In this document: positions 15,175 to 22,681 of the stretch, piece by piece
How positions within the stretch are numbered: position 1 is the stretch's first letter
How the letters are laid out: each line of letters starts with the position of its first letter
Assembly (NCBI GenBank): GCA_964385995.1
Contig: CAYLRF010000022.1
Location: 1 to 24,367, forward strand
From: CAYLRF01 sp964385995
GTDB taxonomy: Bacteria > Bacillota > Clostridia > Lachnospirales > Lachnospiraceae
DNA: 24,367 bases
Direction: 5' to 3'
Notes under the pieces: generated by a model
Told to the model about the DNA's origin: nothing
The model's input: the letters and a program-made list of their open reading frames with translations, nothing else
Database searches by the model: none
Program-made: the position numbers and the translations under genes

Positions 15175-16020
15175 TTATGATAACCGGATTCCGTGATCGT
15201 CCATCCTTACCTTACCCTCTTTAAGAAGGCGGCCCGCCGCGCGCTTAAAAGCGGATTTACTCATGTGAAGCTCTTCTCTTATAAGGTTCGCGTCGGAGTG
15301 GTCGTTAAGCGCAATCGCTCCGCCGTTTTTTTGAATCTTCTCCATGAGAGCCGCGGCGTCGATATCCATCTGCTCCGGCACCGAAAGGCTGACGCTTAAG
15401 TCCAATTTGCCGTCCGGCTTTACCTGTGAGACCCTGGCGGATACGACCTGCCCCATATCGTAATCGCGCGTCACCTCTTTTTTCGGGATCAGCGCGGAGT
15501 ATTTTTCATCCACCGCCACGAATACTCCGAAATTCGCGCTTTTGTCATAGACGATCCCGGACACGCGATCGCCCTTCTTATACGGGGAATCCGTGGAAAG
15601 GAGCTGATAAACGCGCATCGTGGCGCAAAGTCTTTCGCTTTTATCCACGTATAAGGAGACGAGAACCTTATCTCCCGCCCGAACCTTTCCCGTCTGCTGA
15701 CGAAACGGAAGGAAAAGATCCTTCATAAGTCCCCAGTCAAGGAAGGCTCCGTATTTGCCGACATCGGCCACGCGAAGCACGGCAAGAGACCCGAGCTCAA
15801 GGTACGGCTCCCTTGTCGTGGCTATGGGCCTGTCCTCGGAATCTTTATAGACAAATACCTCTACCTCATCGCCCGTCTTTAAGCTAGGCGGCGTCTCGGC
15901 CTTCGGGAGCAGTATTCTCTCATCCTCATCCGCGGCGGAAAGATAGACTCCGAAATCCACCGTCTTTACCACCTTTAAAACCTGCTTTTCCCCGAGCTTT
16001 ATCTTCTCCGATATCCGCAT
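15175..16020 (-). CDS. CvfB-like S1 RNA-binding protein with C-terminal winged helix
   Basis: A protein of 281 residues built of S1-type beta-barrels: about 10-60 (LKVVKTVDFGVYLSA), 70-130 (LRVADVGKYGAFLDWGLMKDLFLP) and 145-205 (GDRVSGIVYDKSANFGVFV). A C-terminal winged helix (about 220-281) carries ALNDHSDANLIREELHMSKSAFKRA. This layout matches the CvfB/YitL family, which binds RNA and affects virulence gene expression in Staphylococcus aureus. The ATG at 16020 has GGAG 7 nt upstream and gives the usual N-terminus; an 18-residue longer frame exists but lies over the thioesterase gene. Its start is 2 nt after the thioesterase stop, so its ribosome binding site lies within that gene and translation is probably coupled. 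Confidence 0.88.
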   Translation of the reverse strand: MRISEKIKLGEKQVLKVVKTVDFGVYLSAADEDERILLPKAETPPSLKTGDEVEVFVYKDSEDRPIATTREPYLELGSLAVLRVADVGKYGAFLDWGLMKDLFLPFRQQTGKVRAGDKVLVSLYVDKSERLCATMRVYQLLSTDSPYKKGDRVSGIVYDKSANFGVFVAVDEKYSALIPKKEVTRDYDMGQVVSARVSQVKPDGKLDLSVSLSVPEQMDIDAAALMEKIQKNGGAIALNDHSDANLIREELHMSKSAFKRAAGRLLKEGKVRMDDHGIRLS

Positions 16021-16022
16021 GG

Positions 16023-16730
16023 CTACTCTCCGGCAAATTCCAAAATCGCGTAAACCTGCCCGTCCGCGGCGCAAAGTCTCGCGAACACCTTCCCCGGCGC
16101 CAAGGATCGTTTAACGGTGATCCGCTCGCCGTACATGGCGGGCTTTTTGTACTCCGCCCTCATCTGCCTTATCTTAAAGCCGTCCGGCAAAATCTCGGAC
16201 GCCATCCGCACGTAGGCGCTGTTATTCATGTGCCCGTTCGTGTCGATGTGAGATCTCATCACATCCGTCTCAAATACCGTCTCGCCCTCATCCGGCACGT
16301 CGATCTTTCTCGGAGCGTACGGCAGGGTAACGCCCGGCTCGTCCCCGTAGAGATCCGCTTCTCTTTTATCCGGCTTTACGGGTATGCCTTTTTCGGTATC
16401 CATATAGACCCAGAGGCTGTGCGCCAGCATCAGCGTCTGACCCTCCGGCGTCCTCACGGTGAAATCCCTCGGGCCGAACACACCTTTAAATCCCGCCGCC
16501 CACGTGGAGATGACGACCTCATCCGCCGCCTTCGGATAACTTTCCGCCGCGATCTGCCATGTGCTTAGATACCACGCTCTTTTTCGTTCCTTAAGATAGT
16601 CGACTCCGATACCCAATGACTCGGATTGAAACGTGGCTATATCCTGTAAAAGATCCACCGCCGCGGACATCTTCAGGCAATCATCCGCGCCGCACTCACT
16701 GTAGCGTATCTTAATTTTCCAATCGTACAT
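16023..16730 (-). CDS. Acyl-[acyl-carrier-protein] thioesterase
   Basis: Releases fatty acids from acyl carrier protein (235 aa, the usual size of bacterial relatives of the plant FatA/FatB enzymes). Two hotdog domains are visible: the first at about 1-125 (IRYSECGADDCLKMSAAVDLLQD; KRAWYLSTWQI; WVYMDTEKGIPVKP), the second from about 148. The catalytic segment is HIDTNGHMNNSAYV with Asp163, Asn165 and His167. AAGGA lies 10 nt before the ATG. It follows the CDF gene after 49 nt and is followed 2 nt later by the CvfB-like gene. It may supply free fatty acids for membrane lipid adjustment; its chain-length preference cannot be read from the sequence. Confidence 0.9.
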   Translation of the reverse strand: MYDWKIKIRYSECGADDCLKMSAAVDLLQDIATFQSESLGIGVDYLKERKRAWYLSTWQIAAESYPKAADEVVISTWAAGFKGVFGPRDFTVRTPEGQTLMLAHSLWVYMDTEKGIPVKPDKREADLYGDEPGVTLPYAPRKIDVPDEGETVFETDVMRSHIDTNGHMNNSAYVRMASEILPDGFKIRQMRAEYKKPAMYGERITVKRSLAPGKVFARLCAADGQVYAILEFAGE

Positions 16731-16779
16731 AAAGCAAAAATCCTTCCCGTCACATACCCCTGATGTCAGATACCGCCCT

Positions 16780-17964
16780 TTATGAATCGGTCATCGCGAG
16801 GTAATTCGTGCGCAGACGGATATTGCAGCAAAAGCGCTCATCCGCCTCCCGCATTTTTCGTCTTATCTCCCCGCAAAGACCCTGTCTTTTCTCATCATCG
16901 TAATCAGCCGGCACTTCCAGATCGAATAAGAGCCAAAATATGCCGTCCTTTTTCGTCACACGAAAATCGTGAATCTCCGCCCGCTCGTCAAGATCTTCGA
17001 TCGTTTCCTTTAACCTGCGCTTTACTGCCAGTGTTTCCTCATCTTTTGTCTCCACGGGATCCGTGTGGATGACAAGGTACACGCCGAGATACTTCAGCGC
17101 GTCCCTCTCTATCCTGTCCATGAGCTCGTGAGATTTTTCGATATCGGCGTCGTTTGGCACCTCCACGTGGAGCGAGGCCATGTTTCGCGACGGCCCGTAG
17201 TTATGCACCAGCAGGTCGTGAGTGCCTAAGACGCCCTCGTATTTTTGCACGAATGACGTGATTTCCTCATAGGTCTTTACGGGCACCGCCTCTCCCAAAA
17301 GCGGTTTTAAGGTGTCTCTTGCTATCTGTATTCCCGCCCATATGATAAAGCCCGATACCAAAAGGCCCGCTATGCCGTCAGTGTTTACCCCCGTCAAGCG
17401 GTATATCAGCACGGATATGACGGTCGCGGCTGTAGTCGCCACATCGCTTACGGAGTCGGCCGCCGACGCCAAAAGGACCTTTGAGTCCACGCGCTTTCCG
17501 AGTTTCCTGTTAAACGCGATAAGCCAGAGCTTTACGCCGATCGAAAGGGTAAGTATCACGATGACCGCCGCGTTAAATACGAGCTTTTGCGGCCTCACCG
17601 TCTTTCTCACGGAGTCCTTAAGGAAGGTAAGGCCCACCTCTATCACGATAAAGGACACGATAAGCGCGGCGACATACTCTATGCGTCCGTGTCCGAAAGG
17701 ATGCTCGTCATCCGCGGGCTTTCCCGCCATCCTCACGCCGACGATACCTATAAGAGACGAACCCGCGTCCGAGAGATTGTTAAAACCGTCCGCTGTCACC
17801 GACACGCTTTTTAAGATGGCGCCGCAGGTCACCTTCAGGACAAACAGGAAAAAATTGCACAGTATGCCCACGATGCCCGAGAGCATACCGTAGGCAGTGC
17901 GCACGGAAGGCCTTCCCGTATCTTCGTGATTTTTTATAAAATGCTTAACGAGAAATTCCGTCAT
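16780..17964 (-). CDS. Cation diffusion facilitator (CDF) family transporter, possibly Mn2+ efflux
   Basis: A metal:proton antiporter of 394 residues with six predicted membrane segments in the first 220 residues and a cytoplasmic C-terminal domain. The transport site motifs are ADGFNNLSDAGSS in segment 2 (Asn62, Asp66) and AADSVSDVATT in segment 5 (Asp170, Asp174), with HPFGHGRIEYVAAL between. An N-D/D-D set without the histidine of zinc exporters is seen in manganese exporters such as pneumococcal MntE, so Mn2+ is the best guess. After the normal CDF tail (about 225-305, HDLLVHNYGPSRNMASLHVEVP) there is an extra 80 or so residues. The start lies 20 bp inside the GntR gene, which suggests coupled translation with that regulator. 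Confidence 0.9.
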   Translation of the reverse strand: MTEFLVKHFIKNHEDTGRPSVRTAYGMLSGIVGILCNFFLFVLKVTCGAILKSVSVTADGFNNLSDAGSSLIGIVGVRMAGKPADDEHPFGHGRIEYVAALIVSFIVIEVGLTFLKDSVRKTVRPQKLVFNAAVIVILTLSIGVKLWLIAFNRKLGKRVDSKVLLASAADSVSDVATTAATVISVLIYRLTGVNTDGIAGLLVSGFIIWAGIQIARDTLKPLLGEAVPVKTYEEITSFVQKYEGVLGTHDLLVHNYGPSRNMASLHVEVPNDADIEKSHELMDRIERDALKYLGVYLVIHTDPVETKDEETLAVKRRLKETIEDLDERAEIHDFRVTKKDGIFWLLFDLEVPADYDDEKRQGLCGEIRRKMREADERFCCNIRLRTNYLAMTDS

Positions 17965-18655
17965 GCGTGTTTCCCGAATCCTCTGAGCTTTCGCGTATGG
18001 CGGATAACACAGCCCGCACCTGATGATCGATGTGAAGGCAGACCGCGTCCGCCGCCCTCCCCGTGTCGCCCGCCGCCAGCGCGTCCATGATATCCCGGTG
18101 TTCTTTTGAGAGCGTCTTTCCCGATCCCTCGATCTTCAGGTATTCCACGCGAAACCTGTACATCTGCTCGAAGAGATTTGAAAGCAGCTGCATAAGTCTC
18201 GTATTTCCGGTGGAGCGGTAGATGATGTCGTGAAATCTGATGTCGGCGTCCGCCATGCCGCTTAAGTCTCCCGTCTCGTCCGCTCTCTCGAAATCATCCT
18301 CCGCGTCTTTAAGCTCATCCGCGATTTCGGGGGTCATCTTCTTGCAGGCAAGTTTGACCGCCAGCTCCTCCAGGGCCTTTCTCACGTCCAGCACGTCGAG
18401 CAGGTTTTTCTCGGTGATCGCCGAGACTACCGCGCCTTTTCTGGGCTCCATGACCACGAGACCCTCAAGCTCCAGCTTTCTTATCGCTTCCCTCACGGGA
18501 GTGCGGCTCATGCCGAGCCTAGCAGCGAGCCTTTCCTCAAAAAGTCTCTCCCCCGGCTTTAACCTTCCCTTTATGATAGACTCGCGCAAGGTCTCAAAGG
18601 CCACATCGCGAAGCGGCAGGCTGCTGTTTTTCGCAATCTCCATGTTTATTTCCAT
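17945..18655 (-). CDS. GntR family transcriptional regulator, FCD (FadR) subfamily
   Basis: A one-component regulator of 236 residues. The winged helix is at about 15-78 (PGERLFEERLAARLGMSRTPVREAIRKLELEGLV) and the FCD ligand domain at about 85-220. The possible metal ligands are Asp and His in DADIRFHDIIYRSTGN, His in EHRDIMDAL and His in HIDHQV. FCD domains bind small carboxylates, often through such a metal. GGAGG lies 9 nt before the ATG. It starts 20 nt after ispE and overlaps the CDF gene by 20 bp, so it belongs to that cluster and may control it. A second Met at residue 5 is a weaker start. Confidence 0.92.
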   Translation of the reverse strand: MEINMEIAKNSSLPLRDVAFETLRESIIKGRLKPGERLFEERLAARLGMSRTPVREAIRKLELEGLVVMEPRKGAVVSAITEKNLLDVLDVRKALEELAVKLACKKMTPEIADELKDAEDDFERADETGDLSGMADADIRFHDIIYRSTGNTRLMQLLSNLFEQMYRFRVEYLKIEGSGKTLSKEHRDIMDALAAGDTGRAADAVCLHIDHQVRAVLSAIRESSEDSGNTHDGISR

Positions 18656-18675
18656 GCGATCTTTCCTCCCGCCAT

Positions 18676-19548
18676 CTATAGGTAATACCTGTCGTCTCCG
18701 ACCGCAAAGACGCTTCGCACACGCGGATCGCTTTCTACGGCTTCACGCGCCTTGCCGGCGGATCGCTCATCCTCAAATATGCCGAATACCGACGGCCCGC
18801 TTCCGCTCATCACGGCGGCAAAGGCGCCCCGCGAGAGCATTTTTCTCTTTATATCCCCGATAACGGGAAGATCATTTTTCGTAACTTCCTCAAAGACATT
18901 CGCCATGAAGGAAGCCGCGCGTTTAAGATCGCCCGAGGAAATGGCGGATATCAGGGCGTCGATGTCGGGATGACGCTTTATGCGGATCGTATCAAGTTTC
19001 CCGTAAGCTCCCGCCGTGGATACCCTGGCTTTTGGCATCGCTATCAAAAAGAAACACGCGGGCAGCGACGTGATGGGCGTCAGTATCTCTCCTATCCCTT
19101 CCGCGAGAGCCGTGCCGCGCATGATACAGTAAGGGACGTCCGCGCCGACTCTTACCGCGAGCCTCATAAGCTCATCCGCGCTCATCTTCAGATCATACAG
19201 TACATTTATTCCCCTAAGCACCGCGGCCGCGTCCGCGCTTCCGCCCGCGAGGCCCGCCGCCACGGGTATGCGTTTTTTAATGTCTATCTCTAAACCGTCT
19301 TTTATCCCCGCCTCATCCGCGATAAGACGCGCCGCCGCGTAAGCCGTGTTTTTCTCATTCGCGGGGATAAGAGGCGAGTCGGACGATATCTTTATCCCCG
19401 GCGCCGTACTCTTACTCACGGTCACGCTGTCAAAAAGCCTCACAGTCTGCATGACCGTGCGAATCTCGTGATAACCGTCGGGGCGCCTACCCGTCACGTC
19501 AAGTCCCAGATTTACCTTCGCGTAAGCTTTAAGAGTGATAGAGTCCAT
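18676..19548 (-). CDS. ispE: 4-diphosphocytidyl-2-C-methyl-D-erythritol kinase
   Basis: GHMP-fold kinase of the MEP pathway for isoprenoid precursors (290 aa, usual length), phosphorylating the 2-hydroxyl of CDP-methylerythritol. Family features: AKVNLGLDVTGRRPDGYHEI with Lys11, the ATP loop PVAAGLAGGSADAAA (95-109), GADVPYC with the catalytic Asp137, and the C-terminal MSGSGPSVFGIF glycine loop. Start: ATG with AGGA about 10 nt upstream. It is followed by the GntR gene after 20 nt. The AEC carrier gene upstream ends 65 nt away, with no obvious intrinsic terminator between. Confidence 0.96.
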   Translation of the reverse strand: MDSITLKAYAKVNLGLDVTGRRPDGYHEIRTVMQTVRLFDSVTVSKSTAPGIKISSDSPLIPANEKNTAYAAARLIADEAGIKDGLEIDIKKRIPVAAGLAGGSADAAAVLRGINVLYDLKMSADELMRLAVRVGADVPYCIMRGTALAEGIGEILTPITSLPACFFLIAMPKARVSTAGAYGKLDTIRIKRHPDIDALISAISSGDLKRAASFMANVFEEVTKNDLPVIGDIKRKMLSRGAFAAVMSGSGPSVFGIFEDERSAGKAREAVESDPRVRSVFAVGDDRYYL

Positions 19549-19613
19549 AAAGTGAAAATCCTGTTATCAGCTGCATTTTCGCGAACCGTAAAAAGCGCCG
19601 CCCGGATGTGCCA

Positions 19614-20546
19614 TCATACCGCGAATCTCATCATCAGGTAAAATACGGCCGGTATGGTAACCACCGACAGTGCGTGTGATACTATCGCCATCCCCGCCGC
19701 CACGGATACATCCTGACCGTAGCTTCGCGGGATCACGATGGTATTTAACCCCAGCGGCATGGCCTGACTGCATACTGTGCAGATAACCATATTCTTCGGA
19801 AATCTAATCAAGGAAAATAATCCCACAAAAATCATCGGGAACACTATCAGCCTCACAAGCGAGACCGCGTAAATACTCTTCGTCGAAAGCACTTTTTTAA
19901 GGTCCATGTGAGCCACGGTGACGCCCGTAAGAAGCATGGCGACCGGCGACATGCAGTTTCCCGCGGTATCTATGACCGTCATCGCAAACTTCGGCATATT
20001 TATACCCGTAAGCCCTATGACCATGCCGACTATGAGGCAGATAAACATGGGATTTAAAAGCGACTTTAAGCGTCCCGACTTCCCGTCATGCCCCATGAGA
20101 AGACACGGCGCGGCCCACATGTAAATCATCATCCAAAGCGGCATGGTAAATATGATATAGTCCACGAAATATTCCGGAAATACCGCGCTCACCACGGCGT
20201 TGCCCATAAAGCCGAAATTCGAGAACGCGAGTCCGTATGTGTAGATTTTGCGGATATACGAATCCTTCGTGCAAAGCCGCGCGACCAAAAAAGAAAGGCC
20301 CGTCATCAAAAGTCCGATGACAAAACTCGCCGCGAAGAGGCCTATCGCCGGGCGGATCTTCTTCGCGGTGAAATTCTTTATGAATGTCCCCAAAACCAGC
20401 GCGGGCACAAACAGGTAATTCTCAAGCCTGGATAACACCGCGTCCGTATTTTCCGGCAGAACCTTAAATTTGGCGAGCATGAATCCCGCGAGTATCAGTA
20501 AGAAAAGCACCGCCATCTGCTGCGCGGTCGCCGAAAAAACTTCCAT
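19614..20546 (-). CDS. AEC family transporter (auxin efflux carrier superfamily)
   Basis: An integral membrane protein (310 aa) with about ten hydrophobic segments in two halves of five, as in this family of secondary carriers. Typical motifs are the opening MAVLFLLILAGFMLAKFKVL, AFSNFGFMGNAVVSAVF with the conserved N-x-G-x-x-G in segment 4, and AMPLGLNTIVIPRSYG in the second half. Bacterial members move organic acids such as malate or malonate; the substrate here is not evident. GGGGGAG lies 9 nt before the ATG. It is preceded after 75 nt by the HAD gene, the spacer being mostly the 16-bp repeat array, so it may be transcribed with that gene. Confidence 0.92.
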   Translation of the reverse strand: MEVFSATAQQMAVLFLLILAGFMLAKFKVLPENTDAVLSRLENYLFVPALVLGTFIKNFTAKKIRPAIGLFAASFVIGLLMTGLSFLVARLCTKDSYIRKIYTYGLAFSNFGFMGNAVVSAVFPEYFVDYIIFTMPLWMMIYMWAAPCLLMGHDGKSGRLKSLLNPMFICLIVGMVIGLTGINMPKFAMTVIDTAGNCMSPVAMLLTGVTVAHMDLKKVLSTKSIYAVSLVRLIVFPMIFVGLFSLIRFPKNMVICTVCSQAMPLGLNTIVIPRSYGQDVSVAAGMAIVSHALSVVTIPAVFYLMMRFAV

Positions 20547-20568
20547 GAAATCGAACTCCCCCTTGCCC

Positions 20569-20616
20569 TTACATTTTCAAGGCCCTACATTTTTAAGACC
20601 GTACGTTTTTAAGGCC
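20569..20616. repeat. Short tandem repeat, three exact 16-bp periods
   Basis: Units TTACATTTTCAAGGCC, CTACATTTTTAAGACC and GTACGTTTTTAAGGCC follow one another without gaps. They fill most of the spacer between the HAD gene stop and the ribosome binding site of the AEC carrier gene. The last unit ends in the palindrome AAGGCCTT. No promoter boxes are evident inside. Confidence 0.75.
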
Positions 20617-20621
20617 TTATC

Positions 20622-21416
20622 TTAATCCGGGCGGGCGATATCTCCGACTCCGTTTAAAATCAATGTGGGCTGATAGGCGTATGGGGTAATGCTTTCCCTC
20701 GTGGACACTCCGGATAAAACGAGCACCGTCGCCATACCGCTTTCCATACCCGAGATGATATCCGAATCCATCCGATCCCCTATCATGACGGCTTCCCCCG
20801 AATGGCAGTCCAAAAGCTTAAGTCCGGTTCTCATCATGAGCGGATTGGGTTTCCCGCAAAAATACGCCTGTTTTCCGGTGGCCAGCTCGACGGGAGACAA
20901 AAGCGCGCGGCACGCCGGCATGATTCTTCCATTCTCGAGAGGACCCGATACGTCCGCGTTCGCCCCGATAAGCTTCGCTCCCGCCAAGACAAAATTCGCC
21001 GCCGCGGTCAGCGTATGAATGGAATAATCGCTTCCCTCTCCGAAAACGACATAGTCGGGATTTACGTCACTCATGACGAGCCCGGCGTCGTAAAACGCTT
21101 TGATAAGTCCCGCCCCGCCTATGGCGTATACCGAACAGCCGGGAGACTGCTCCTTTAAAAACTCGGCGGTCGCGAGCGCGCTGGTATAAAAATGTTCCTC
21201 GGGCACGTCAAGACCCATGCGCTTAAACTTCTGATGAAGATCTTTCGGCGTGCTGGCGCTGTTATTTGTCAGGAATAAATATTTCTTATCTTCCTTTTGC
21301 AGCCACTTAATAAACCTGTCGGCGCCGTCAAGGACACAGTTGCCGCGAAAGATAACGCCGTCTATATCGCAAATAAAGCCCTTCTTGTTTCTTATCAACT
21401 CGAGTTTGTCATCCAT
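20622..21416 (-). CDS. HAD-IIA family hydrolase (NagD/pNPPase-like phosphatase)
   Basis: A sugar-phosphate or nucleotide phosphatase of the haloacid dehalogenase superfamily (264 aa). Motif I CDIDGVIFRG holds the nucleophile Asp17 and Asp19; motif II is FLTNNSAS; motif III is the Lys in FCGKPNPLMM; motif IV is MIGDRMDSDI. The large cap between motifs II and III is of the C2a type, as in NagD. The substrate is unknown. Start: ATG with AGAGGG 8 nt upstream. Its leader, from the promoter near 21704, would be about 280 nt and contains the purine-rich 20-bp repeat array. The AEC carrier gene follows 75 nt downstream. Confidence 0.92.
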   Translation of the reverse strand: MDDKLELIRNKKGFICDIDGVIFRGNCVLDGADRFIKWLQKEDKKYLFLTNNSASTPKDLHQKFKRMGLDVPEEHFYTSALATAEFLKEQSPGCSVYAIGGAGLIKAFYDAGLVMSDVNPDYVVFGEGSDYSIHTLTAAANFVLAGAKLIGANADVSGPLENGRIMPACRALLSPVELATGKQAYFCGKPNPLMMRTGLKLLDCHSGEAVMIGDRMDSDIISGMESGMATVLVLSGVSTRESITPYAYQPTLILNGVGDIARPD

Positions 21417-21520
21417 GCTCTTCGCCCTCTTTTGACTTCGTTACCTCTTCTTGCCTTCTCGAACCTTTTTTGCCCTTTTTAACCGTCTTCGTGCTCATAT
21501 ACCGTCATCTGTCTTCTTTT

Positions 21521-21660
21521 CTTTATTCTTCTTCATTCTTCTTGATTCTTCTTTGTTCTTCTCTTTTCATCTTCGTTTTTCTCTATTCATCTTTGTTCTT
21601 CTCTATTCATCTTCGTTCTTCTCTATTCTTCTTTGTTCTTCTCTATTCATCTTCGTTTTT
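21521..21660. repeat. Polypyrimidine tandem array, 20-bp unit, seven copies
   Basis: Seven consecutive 20-bp units in perfect register, typical unit CTCTATTCATCTTCGTTCTT. Neighbouring copies differ at about 1 to 5 positions, mainly A/T/G changes at fixed places, and the outer copies have diverged most. The plus strand is almost pure C/T, so the transcript of the HAD gene leader would be purine-rich (AAGAACGAAGATGAATAGAG type). No reading frame stays open on the transcribed strand. Confidence 0.85.
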
Positions 21661-21703
21661 CTTTTACCTGTGTTCTCGGCAAGAGGTCTTACGCCCTGAT
21701 ATC

Positions 21704-21732
21704 ATTGTATAGCGGGCGGCGTATTTTTTAAA
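21704..21732 (-). promoter_or_regulatory. Candidate promoter of the HAD-hydrolase gene
   Basis: Minus strand TTTAAA (21727-21732), 17 bases, TACAAT (21704-21709), preceded by an A/T-rich tract with A7 and A6 runs that could act as an UP element. It would give a leader of about 280 nt that includes the 20-bp repeat array. Confidence 0.5.
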
Positions 21733-21763
21733 GCTTTTTTTATCGCGGACGAGATTTATGCGT

Positions 21764-21863
21764 NNNNNNNNNNNNNNNNNNNNNNNNNNNNNNNNNNNNN
21801 NNNNNNNNNNNNNNNNNNNNNNNNNNNNNNNNNNNNNNNNNNNNNNNNNNNNNNNNNNNNNNN
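21764..21863. other. Assembly gap (100 N)
   Basis: Exactly 100 N at the point where gene direction changes. The promoter and ribosome binding site of the PrsW-like gene are hidden in it. The 21661-21763 flank holds only the candidate HAD promoter. Confidence 0.98.
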
Positions 21864-21865
21864 GC

Positions 21866-22627
21866 ATGTTTTATTTCTTTGGCGCGCCTATTATGGCGTA
21901 TAACTGGCTTCTTGTCGTCGCGGCGGTGGTGCCCGCCGTTTTCCTGCTGATTCGGATATATAAGCTTGACAGGCTTGATAAGGAAAGCCCGAGGATGCTC
22001 CTTGGCGTGGCGGCCGGAGGCGTATTCGCGTCACTTTTGGCGCTGGTGGCGGAGTGGATTTTGGAGTCCCTTCTTAAACTTTTTCTGCCGTCCGAAAGCG
22101 TCCTGTATAACGTCATCCTGTATTTCGTGATCGTGGGATTCGCCGAGGAAGGTGCCAAATATTTCATGCTCAAAAGGCGCACGTGGTATTCATATGAGTT
22201 TAACTGCCTGTATGACGGCGTGATCTACGCGGTCTTTACATCTCTTGGCTTTGCCATCTGGGAAAATATCAGCTATGTCCTTCACTACGGATTCTCGACC
22301 GCCCTTGTGCGCGCGGTAACCGCCATACCGGGTCACACCTGCTTCGGCGTCTTTATGGGCATATTTTACGGCTGCGCCAGAGGATACGCGTATCTTGGCA
22401 ATGAGAGTAAATCAAAGCTCTTTCGTATCTTAAGCGTGGTCGTCCCCGCGCTGATACACGGCGCCTACGATTATATAGCTTCCCTTCAGACCGGTGGGGC
22501 GAATCTGATATTCCTCGTGTTCATCGTATGCCTGTTCGTCGTTTCCTATATCCTCACCAAACGCATGGCAAAAAACGACAGATACATAAATATGGACAGA
22601 AGAAATTATAAAGTATGGGATGTCTGA
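21866..22627 (+). CDS. PrsW family intramembrane metalloprotease
   Basis: A membrane protein (253 aa from the first visible ATG) with about seven or eight hydrophobic segments and all four conserved PrsW motifs: FAEEGAKY (Glu94, Glu95), FAIWENISYV (Glu133), PGHTCFGVFMG (His157) and HGAYDY (His198, Asp202), the putative metal and catalytic residues. In Bacillus subtilis PrsW makes the first cut in anti-sigma factor RsiW; no sigma or anti-sigma gene is visible here. The start is uncertain: the ATG at 21866 is 2 bases from the gap, a second in-frame ATG is at 21893 without a clear binding site, and the frame is open into the gap. The ABC genes follow after 54 nt on the same strand. Confidence 0.88.
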   Translation: MFYFFGAPIMAYNWLLVVAAVVPAVFLLIRIYKLDRLDKESPRMLLGVAAGGVFASLLALVAEWILESLLKLFLPSESVLYNVILYFVIVGFAEEGAKYFMLKRRTWYSYEFNCLYDGVIYAVFTSLGFAIWENISYVLHYGFSTALVRAVTAIPGHTCFGVFMGIFYGCARGYAYLGNESKSKLFRILSVVVPALIHGAYDYIASLQTGGANLIFLVFIVCLFVVSYILTKRMAKNDRYINMDRRNYKVWDV

Positions 22628-22629
22628 GA

Positions 22630-22664
22630 ATGACGGCGGTGTCTTGTAAAATTCAGACCGTCAT
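22630..22664 (+). promoter_or_regulatory. Inverted repeat before the ABC transporter genes
   Basis: ATGACGG (22630-22636) and CCGTCAT (22658-22664) are perfect inverted copies 21 bases apart, starting 2 bases after the PrsW stop and ending right before AAAGGAGG, the ribosome binding site. It might be an operator or a leader hairpin. No U tail follows, so it is not a usual terminator. Confidence 0.35.
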
Positions 22665-22681
22665 AAAGGAGGATCTTCACC

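Noticed and set aside
21451..21699. Two Phe/Ser-rich open frames on the plus strand over the polypyrimidine array
   Set aside because: The composition follows directly from the repeat (TTC, TCT, CTT codons), and there is no good ribosome binding site or family match.
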